DNA from: Pseudomonadota bacterium
Lineage (GTDB): Bacteria > Desulfobacterota > Desulfobacteria > Desulfobacterales > RPRI01
DNA length: 5,033 nucleotides
Direction of reading: 5' to 3'
NCBI GenBank assembly: GCA_018830925.1
Contig: JAHJRK010000423.1
Span: forward strand, 1-5,033
The notes beneath the pieces are model-generated. The model did not search any database. It was not told where the DNA came from and saw nothing but the letters and a program-made list of their open reading frames with translations. Positions 1-5,033 of this stretch are shown here, piece after piece; positions within the stretch are counted from its first letter, which is position 1; every line of letters starts with the position of its first letter. Position numbers and translations under genes: made by a program.

Positions 1-1
1 A

Positions 2-709
2 AAATCAAACAGGGTCGTCGCCCTCACCGGGGCCGGCGTTTCCGTGGAAAGCGGTATACCGCCATTCCGCGGAAAAGGCGGATTATGGGAAAAGATCGAC
101 CCTATGGAATTTGCGCATATTGATTCATTCATGAGAGATCCGGCGAAAGTCTGGAATATTCTGATCAGAGAGATGAAGGATATCGTCGACAAGGCCAGGC
201 CTAATGACGCCCATAAGGGCCTTGCAAGGCTTGAAGAACTCGGGATTCTCAACATGGTTATAACCCAGAATGTAGACGGGCTTCACCAGATGGCGGGGAA
301 TACTGATGTTATAGAATTTCATGGGAACTTTGCATGGCAAAAATGCCTTGATTGTTCTAAAAAAATAGAAACTTTCAAAATTTCTCTTGATGAAATTCCG
401 CCGAAATGCGCATGTGGAGGGATCTTAAGGCCGGACTGCGTTTTTTTCGGGGAAATGATACCGGCAGAACATCTTTTACGTTCAAGAAAAGCGGCTTATG
501 AATGCGAGATAATGCTTGTTATCGGAACATCAGCAGTTGTCCAGCCTGCGGCATATATACCTGTAACCGCGAAAGAATCTGGAGCAAGGATAATTGAAAT
601 CAACCCTGAAAGCACTCCGCTTACCCGAAGCATAAGCGACTATATAATAAAGGGAAATGCCGGGGAAGTCATGAAAGCAATCGTATCTGAAGTAGAAATT
701 CTCTTGTAG
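2..709 (+). CDS. Sir2-family NAD-dependent protein deacylase (sirtuin), 5' partial
   Basis: This is a cytoplasmic sirtuin, expected to remove acetyl or related acyl groups from protein lysines using NAD and releasing nicotinamide and O-acyl-ADP-ribose. The frame is open to the left edge, so the gene is cut off; 235 residues are visible and probably about 10-15 are missing. A GTG at 44 is not the start, because it lies inside the NAD-binding motif GAGVSVESGIPPFRG (visible residues 10-24). Further Sir2 landmarks are TQNVDGLHQ (88-96), the catalytic His in FHG (His107), zinc cysteines C115/C118 and C136/C138 (a CxxC and a CxC pair), RPDCVFFGE (143-151), GTSAVVQPAA (175-184) and EINPESTPL (199-207). 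The Tyr-x-x-Arg pair that marks desuccinylase/demalonylase sirtuins such as SIRT5 and CobB aligns by eye with Leu54 and Glu57, so a deacetylase-type specificity is more likely. It ends 10 bases before the next gene and is probably co-transcribed with it. The family is certain; the substrate is unknown. Confidence 0.95.
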   Translation, partial: KSNRVVALTGAGVSVESGIPPFRGKGGLWEKIDPMEFAHIDSFMRDPAKVWNILIREMKDIVDKARPNDAHKGLARLEELGILNMVITQNVDGLHQMAGNTDVIEFHGNFAWQKCLDCSKKIETFKISLDEIPPKCACGGILRPDCVFFGEMIPAEHLLRSRKAAYECEIMLVIGTSAVVQPAAYIPVTAKESGARIIEINPESTPLTRSISDYIIKGNAGEVMKAIVSEVEILL

Positions 710-719
710 AGCATAAAAA

Positions 720-2288
720 ATGTCTGAACTTGCAAACGGCTGGATAAAAAGAGTCTCAGTCACTCCCCCTTCCCTGAAAGACAATACAGCGGATGCCGAC
801 AGGTTTGAAAATGCCCTGAAAGCAGTTTTAAACATTGAAATTGCCGATATTGATCTTACGCTTTCAAGAAAGCTTCCGGATCTGCTCAGAAAGTATGATT
901 TTAACCTGCGCTGCATTCTTTTCAAGGATCATAAGAAATGGCGCCTCGCGGGAATAACCGGAGACAATTACGAGATCGTTGCGGGACTTGCTGTTGATCT
1001 CGGCACTACCACCGTCGTCCTCAGGCTGCTTGACCTTTCAACAGGCCGGACAATGGCCGAATACTCTTTTTCAAATCCCCAGATATCGATCGGCCCGGAT
1101 ATACTCACGAGAATACATTTTGCGGAAAAAGAAAACGGTCTTGAAACGCTTAACAGCCTTATAATCGACGGCCTTAACCGGGCCATCGCGGAGCTTTGCA
1201 GATCCGGCAATATCAGCCCTTCCGTCATTTACCTTATTTCGGTAGCCGGAAACACCGCCATGACACATCTTTTCCTGGGGCTTAACCCGCGCTTTCTCAT
1301 CAGAGAGCCGTATATTCCCGCAATCAACAGGCCGGGATGTTTGAATGCCCGCGAACTGGGAATAAACGCGAATCAATCCGCAAAGGTTTTTGTTTTCCCA
1401 AACACCGGAAGTTACTTCGGGGGGGATCTTGTTGCGGGAATCCTTTATTCAGGCTTGAACCGTAGCGAGAAGACAGCCATTCTTGTCGATGTGGGAACCA
1501 ATGCCGAAGTTGTGCTTGGGAATAAAAACTGGCTGGTTGCCTGCGCTGGTGCTGCCGGGCCGGCTCTTGAAGGAGGGGTCACAAAGATGGGCATGATGGC
1601 AGGCCCCGGAGTGATTGACAAGGTCTCAGTTGATTCAGAAACCGGGCTTTTTTCAATTCATACAATAGAAGACCATCCCCCTAGGGGCATTTGCGGTTCA
1701 GGCCTTATAGACCTTGCAGCAGCACTTTTTCTCTCCGGGATGATAGACATACGCGGAAAATTTGTCCCGGAGGCATGCAAAATGGGATTAAAGGATAAGG
1801 ACGGATCAAAGCACTTCGTTCTGGTTCCCGCGGATGCATCGGCGGAAGGCATTGAGCTTTCAATAAGTCAGGTCGATATTGACAGCCTCATAAGATCCAA
1901 AGCCGCAATGTACACTATACTCGAAACCATCTCATCTTATGTCGGTATTTCCCTGTCGGAGCTATCCACGTTTTATGTCGCTGGAACTTTCGGCTCCCTC
2001 ATAAATCCCCGCTCGGCCATAACAATCGGAATGATGCCGGATCTCTCCGAAGGAACATATAAGTCAATTGGAAACAGCTCCCTTGAAGGAGCCGCAATGA
2101 TTCTTAAAGACTGCGGACTGATGGATGAAATCGATGACATAAGAAACTGCATCACTTATATCGAACTTAATGTAAACCAGGATTTCATGAACCGGTTCTC
2201 GGCAGCCAGGTTCATACCGCATACCAATCTATCGCTTTTCCCCTCTGTTAAACCCGTCGGTTTTTCTTCTGCACAAGAAAAAGATTAA
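720..2288 (+). CDS. RACo-like corrinoid-protein reductive activator ATPase (ASKHA/DUF4445), lacking the 2Fe-2S domain
   Basis: The protein matches the C-terminal part of RACo/RamA-type activators, which use ATP hydrolysis to drive reduction of inactive Co(II) corrinoid proteins in methyl-transfer pathways. Residues about 5-30 resemble the linker (VSVTPPSLKDN, then D-rich), about 30-85 the middle domain, and 86-505 the ASKHA ATPase domain. ASKHA landmarks are AVDLGTTTVVLRL (91-103, phosphate 1), GNTAMTHLFLGL (177-188), FGGDLVAGIL (233-242), LVDVGTNAEVVLG (255-267, phosphate 2), ACAGAAGPALEGG (274-286), GICGSGLIDLAAALFLSGMID (323-343), YVAGTFGS (419-426) and GNSSLEGAA (451-459). Characterised RACo is about 630 residues and starts with a [2Fe-2S] ferredoxin domain; this one is 522 and has neither that cysteine cluster nor the C-terminal 4Fe-4S domain of RamA. 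Its eight or so cysteines are scattered. An in-frame TAA at 714-716 closes the frame just before the ATG, so the start is forced. No strong Shine-Dalgarno is visible, so translation may depend on termination of the sirtuin gene at 709. The family is clear; the physiological partner is unknown. Confidence 0.9.
   Translation: MSELANGWIKRVSVTPPSLKDNTADADRFENALKAVLNIEIADIDLTLSRKLPDLLRKYDFNLRCILFKDHKKWRLAGITGDNYEIVAGLAVDLGTTTVVLRLLDLSTGRTMAEYSFSNPQISIGPDILTRIHFAEKENGLETLNSLIIDGLNRAIAELCRSGNISPSVIYLISVAGNTAMTHLFLGLNPRFLIREPYIPAINRPGCLNARELGINANQSAKVFVFPNTGSYFGGDLVAGILYSGLNRSEKTAILVDVGTNAEVVLGNKNWLVACAGAAGPALEGGVTKMGMMAGPGVIDKVSVDSETGLFSIHTIEDHPPRGICGSGLIDLAAALFLSGMIDIRGKFVPEACKMGLKDKDGSKHFVLVPADASAEGIELSISQVDIDSLIRSKAAMYTILETISSYVGISLSELSTFYVAGTFGSLINPRSAITIGMMPDLSEGTYKSIGNSSLEGAAMILKDCGLMDEIDDIRNCITYIELNVNQDFMNRFSAARFIPHTNLSLFPSVKPVGFSSAQEKD
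2248..2288. other. Tail-to-tail overlap of the two convergent coding regions
   Basis: The plus-strand activator gene stops with TAA at 2286-2288, while the minus-strand gene stops with TAA (read as TTA on the plus strand) at 2250-2248. The 41 shared bases code the last 13 residues of the former (VGFSSAQEKD at its end) and the last 13 of the latter (VQKKNRRV at its end). Both tails lie beyond the recognisable domain parts, so they are probably unconstrained extensions. No strong GC-rich hairpin with a T-tract is present, so transcripts from both sides may run into each other. Confidence 0.85.
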
Positions 2289-4005
2289 TATACCTTGGAT
2301 TGAGATCGTTCGGTGCCACTTTTTTATATTCAATCTCAATTTCGTCAAAAAGATTATCAAAAACCCTTCCGAGCTGACGCGTGATTTCAGAAGAATTAAG
2401 GCCGGTCCTTTCAGTAAGCCAGATTAAAAATGCTTCCTTGATGGAAACGTCAATTCTGCGGGATTTACCTCTTCCCGTCCAAAGGGTCATAAAAAATCGT
2501 TTAAAATCGTCGTAAGGCAGAGGTGCCGCATCTTTTGACAGGCCAACGCGGTATCTTGCAAAAAGAGTAAGAACAAGATTTTTAAAATTAAAAGAGCGGT
2601 TTTTTACATGCGTTATGTCGGTACCGATAAGAGAGAGAAAGTCATCAAAGGCAATGATCTCCTCGAGAACCTTACGGATTTCGGTCACATCCGAAAGAGA
2701 AAGAAATTCCCTGTAAATATATCCGGTTTTATAGTTGTCAAAATAAAGCGGCTTTTTGATTAAAAGCCCTCCCAAAACTCCCATCCATTCTTCTCCCCAG
2801 AAACCGAGGGGAAGCCCCTGCTCCCTGAACCAGGATCTCTTCAGCCATTTTTCAGCGCGCTCTTTCAGTTCCTGAGCAAGCCCGAAACCGGTTCTGAAAA
2901 GATGCTCAAGATAATATTTACTTATCAGGGCTTCGGTGCGGGGTATGTCCGGCTTTTGTCCTTCCGCTGCCATCCTTTCAAGCCCTATACTCAGATATCC
3001 GCATGCTTTTTTGACAATCTCCTTCAATTCATCTCTGCTTTTAATCGTTCTCTGGTCCGCAGAAATTATCCTGTTGCACAGGGCGGCAAATTCGGTCTGA
3101 AGATCGTTAAGTATTTCTTCCGCTTCAATTCTTTTAAGCGACATTGCGAACAGGTTGTCTTCTTTTAACATCCCGAACGGGTAAAGGGGTACCGGCATGA
3201 GGGAAGAGTATTCATCCCTGCTTTTAGACATCTTCTTTCTGCCCGCGACACCTTCCGGCTTTAAAGGGGCATAAACGCCGGCAGCTTCGTAAAAAGGCTG
3301 GAATCCCTTTTCTTCAAGCCGAACGTTTCTTAAACGGTAAAACTCCTCCTCCATCTCGGCAGGGAGAACCGTCATTGTTTCAAACAATATATTCCGATAT
3401 TTCCCGTAATCATATTCCGCAATTTTCTCCAGCATCTTCTTTATAAATTCTTCTCGCTTCTCTCCATACCCACCTTCTTCAGTCTCCGTGCCGGATTCAT
3501 CGGTCTCATAGTAATCATCTGTAGTTTTGATATAAAAAACATCATCAAATGTGAACAGGTCTTTTCCGAGAGCCGAGGGGTCCTCATCATGCTCTCTTAT
3601 TACAACTTTAATATTCTTATAAAGATAATACTCAATAAAATCGGGTTTCTTTTCAATCGCCCATTTTACAAAACGGCCCGGAACAGCCTGAAACAGGACA
3701 TCGAGCCACTTTGTGACGGAATCTATATCGATCCTGTCTTTTTCCCAGAGCTCAATATCGAGGATATATTCCCATTGTTTGTCTGAAGCCAAAGCAAGAA
3801 TCTCAAAGGCGTCGTGGATGCCGATATCATTTATAAGAAAATAAAAATCCTCTTCCGGAAATGAATGTATAAGAGCAGCCGGATGCTTTGCTCCAAAAAT
3901 ACGGTCTAGCGCCTTTTCAGGAGAAAGCGAAAGGATCTCTTTTCTTTGTGAAAGAAGGGCGGCAGCGTGATTTAAATCCAGATTGTATTCGTTTTCTTTA
4001 TTCAT
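2248..4005 (-). CDS. Conserved protein of unknown function, resembles DUF6178 family
   Basis: This is a 585-residue, probably soluble protein; I see no signal peptide or membrane segment. From memory of the family it resembles DUF6178 proteins of Desulfobacterota, in both length and the N-terminal pattern: LSPEKALDRIFGAKHPAALIHSFPEEDFYFLINDIG (27-62), then ASDKQWEYILDIELWEKDRID (73-93). It is rich in helices, charge and aromatic residues. A strongly acidic, low-complexity stretch at about 158-187 (ETDESGTETEEGGYGEKREE inside it) looks like a flexible linker between an N-terminal helical domain and the rest. A Trp-rich segment (387-423, WLKRSWF, FWGEEWMG) and a basic GRGKSRR (511-517) before a helical C-terminus are the other notable parts. 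I recognise no catalytic or nucleotide-binding motif and assign no function. The ATG shares one base with the stop of the upstream permease gene (TAATG) and is preceded by GGGAAGG, so the two are probably translationally coupled. Its 3' end overlaps the converging activator gene by 41 bases. The reading frame is very likely real; the family name is moderately sure. Confidence 0.8.
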   Translation of the reverse strand: MNKENEYNLDLNHAAALLSQRKEILSLSPEKALDRIFGAKHPAALIHSFPEEDFYFLINDIGIHDAFEILALASDKQWEYILDIELWEKDRIDIDSVTKWLDVLFQAVPGRFVKWAIEKKPDFIEYYLYKNIKVVIREHDEDPSALGKDLFTFDDVFYIKTTDDYYETDESGTETEEGGYGEKREEFIKKMLEKIAEYDYGKYRNILFETMTVLPAEMEEEFYRLRNVRLEEKGFQPFYEAAGVYAPLKPEGVAGRKKMSKSRDEYSSLMPVPLYPFGMLKEDNLFAMSLKRIEAEEILNDLQTEFAALCNRIISADQRTIKSRDELKEIVKKACGYLSIGLERMAAEGQKPDIPRTEALISKYYLEHLFRTGFGLAQELKERAEKWLKRSWFREQGLPLGFWGEEWMGVLGGLLIKKPLYFDNYKTGYIYREFLSLSDVTEIRKVLEEIIAFDDFLSLIGTDITHVKNRSFNFKNLVLTLFARYRVGLSKDAAPLPYDDFKRFFMTLWTGRGKSRRIDVSIKEAFLIWLTERTGLNSSEITRQLGRVFDNLFDEIEIEYKKVAPNDLNPRYINLFLVQKKNRRV

Positions 4006-4016
4006 TATGCCTTCCC
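4003..4016 (-). promoter_or_regulatory. Ribosome binding site and TAATG stop/start junction between the permease and DUF6178-like genes
   Basis: On the minus strand the permease stop TAA (4007-4005) and the next ATG (4005-4003) share one A. A purine-rich GGGAAGG lies at 4016-4010, four bases before the ATG and inside the last permease codons. This supports the chosen start of the unknown gene and suggests translational coupling by terminating ribosomes. Confidence 0.7.
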
Positions 4017-5033
4017 GCCATTCCAGGGCGCAAATTTAAAAAGAAGAAGCATGCCTGGTATTGCAATCAGTGTGCATGCAGTAAAAAATAATTCCCAGCC
4101 CGTGTGTTCTGCCAGAAATCCGGTGGGAGCTGAAGCGATTACTCTTGGAACTCCCATGAGGCTGCTTAAAAGAGCGTACTGGGTTGCGGTGAATTTTTTG
4201 TTTGTAATGCTTGCCATGAAAGCCGAATACGCGGCTGTTCCCATCCCGCTTGAAAAGTTCTCAAAGGCGATCACGCCTGAAAGGGCCGGAATACTGTAAC
4301 CTACGCGGGCAAGAACGGCAAATCCGGCTGTGGATAAAGCCTGAAAAAAACCGAAAATCCAAAGGCTCCGGTTTATTCCGATATAAAACATGATAAGCCC
4401 TCCGGCAAGGCTTCCCCCAAGCGTTGCCCAGAACCCGAAAAGTTTCACAACAGCGCCTATCTCGGTCATTGAAAATCCGATATCAAGATAAAACGGTGTC
4501 GTCATGGCGCTTGCCATTGTATCGCCGATCTTATAAAGAAGGATAAAGGCGAGAATCCAGATTGCGCCGCTCCTGCTGAAATACTCCGCAATCGGATCAA
4601 TCACCGCTTCCCGCAGGGTTTTGGGGGTGCCCGCAATAATATCAGGTTCCGGGGAAAGTACTGTTGCTATCATGCAGGGCAGAAGACAGGCTGCCATGAT
4701 AAGATAGACCGCCTTAAAAGATATCGCGTCGGCCATAATAAAGCCGCCGCCTGAAGCAAGCAGCATACCCACACGATATCCGTTTACATAAAGAGAAGAG
4801 CCGAGGCCGAGCTCTTGATCCGAAAGGCTTTCCCGCCTGAATGCATCGACTATGATATCCTGGGTTGCGCTGAAGAATGTTACAAGTATGGCGGCAACAA
4901 CAACATAAAGAGGCTTAACGCCAGGTTCGGTGAATGCGAGCCCGGCAATCGACAAAACAAGGAGTATCTGGGCGGCGATAAGCCATCCTCGTCTCCTTCC
5001 CAGAAAAGGCGGTATATAACGATCAAGAAAAGG
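4005..5033 (-). CDS. ampG: AmpG-family muropeptide permease (MFS transporter), 5' partial
   Basis: This inner-membrane major facilitator protein imports GlcNAc-anhydroMurNAc peptides, the first cytoplasmic step of peptidoglycan recycling and, in some bacteria, of beta-lactamase induction. The frame is open to the right edge (342 residues visible). The TTG at 4955 is not the start, because the coding continues upstream with PFLDRYIPPFLGRRRGW, the AmpG loop at the end of the second or third membrane helix. AmpG landmarks follow: SATQDIIVDAFRRE (visible 55-68), GLGSSLYVNGYRVGML (76-91), a YLIMAACLLPCMIATVLSPEPD segment, a KTLREAV...ILLYKIGDTMASAMTTPF segment, FENFSSGMGTAAY, NKKFTATQYALLSSL and TGWELFFTACTLIAIPGMLLLF. 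These line up with E. coli AmpG along its length. The protein ends straight after the helix equivalent to TM12, without the two extra C-terminal helices of the 491-residue E. coli protein, so it is the shorter 12-helix form. About 60-80 N-terminal residues are probably missing. It overlaps the next gene by one base. Family assignment is strong; exact substrate is inferred. Confidence 0.92.
   Translation of the reverse strand, partial: PFLDRYIPPFLGRRRGWLIAAQILLVLSIAGLAFTEPGVKPLYVVVAAILVTFFSATQDIIVDAFRRESLSDQELGLGSSLYVNGYRVGMLLASGGGFIMADAISFKAVYLIMAACLLPCMIATVLSPEPDIIAGTPKTLREAVIDPIAEYFSRSGAIWILAFILLYKIGDTMASAMTTPFYLDIGFSMTEIGAVVKLFGFWATLGGSLAGGLIMFYIGINRSLWIFGFFQALSTAGFAVLARVGYSIPALSGVIAFENFSSGMGTAAYSAFMASITNKKFTATQYALLSSLMGVPRVIASAPTGFLAEHTGWELFFTACTLIAIPGMLLLFKFAPWNGGKA

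Noticed and set aside
530..925. Minus-strand open frame of 131 codons spanning the sirtuin/activator junction.
   Set aside because: It runs antisense to two clear genes with strong motifs and its translation resembles nothing I know.
1419..1425. Run of seven G bases in the activator gene as a possible frameshift or phase-variation tract.
   Set aside because: It encodes the conserved FGGD motif in frame and the reading frame continues normally on both sides, so the gene is intact; seven G alone is weak evidence for phase variation.
2187..2215. Palindrome GAACCGGTTC (2189-2198) and the overlapping repeat ATGAACC / GGTTCAT, as an operator or a terminator for the minus-strand gene.
   Set aside because: It is inside the activator coding region, has no T-rich tail on either strand and is not near a start of transcription.
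2250..2265. Small hairpin AAACC-CGTC-GGTTT followed by more T bases, as a terminator for the activator gene.
   Set aside because: The stem is only five pairs, two of them GC, and it lies inside the coding region before the stop codon; too weak to call.
2299..2340. Perfect 8-base inverted repeat ATTGAGAT / ATCTCAAT with a 26-base spacer just after the activator stop.
   Set aside because: AT-rich stem, long loop, no T-tract after it, and it lies in the coding 3' part of the opposite gene; probably chance.
2902..3168. Plus-strand open frame of 88 codons opposite the DUF6178-like gene.
   Set aside because: It is a shadow frame of the longer minus-strand gene, with no recognisable protein pattern.
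4953..4955. TTG as the start of the permease gene.
   Set aside because: Coding continues upstream to the window edge with the conserved DRYIPPFLGRRRGW loop, so the true start is outside the window.

Overview
The window looks like ordinary, gene-dense bacterial chromosome of moderate GC. There is no sign of mobile DNA, a CRISPR array or a structural RNA gene. The best guess for the source is an anaerobic, Gram-negative member of Desulfobacterota (sulfate reducers and relatives). Three things point there: a RACo-type corrinoid activator (ASKHA/DUF4445 family), a protein resembling the DUF6178 family of that phylum, and an AmpG muropeptide permease, which implies an outer membrane and peptidoglycan recycling. 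This placement is inferred from gene content and was not computed.

Layout: two genes run left to right and two run right to left, meeting tail to tail. On the plus strand, bases 2-709 encode a Sir2-family NAD-dependent protein deacylase whose first few codons lie outside the window. Ten bases later, 720-2288 encodes a 522-residue RACo-like ATPase. On the minus strand, 5033-4005 encodes an AmpG-like permease lacking its N-terminus, which lies beyond the right edge. It is joined by a TAATG stop/start overlap to a 585-residue protein of unknown function (4005-2248). The two gene pairs overlap by 41 bases at their 3' ends (2248-2288), and I see no convincing terminator there. Both transcription units start outside the window, so no promoter is called.

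How the genes may work together: the plus-strand pair is closely spaced and probably co-transcribed, placing a NAD-dependent deacylase beside a protein of the type that reactivates oxidised corrinoid enzymes with ATP and low-potential electrons. The minus-strand pair appears translationally coupled, linking the unknown protein to uptake of cell-wall fragments. Both functional links are inference from gene order.

The most notable point is that the RACo-like protein has no N-terminal [2Fe-2S] ferredoxin domain, the electron entry site of characterised RACo. An in-frame stop just before its ATG rules out a simple mis-called start. I did not find a clearly novel multi-gene system.
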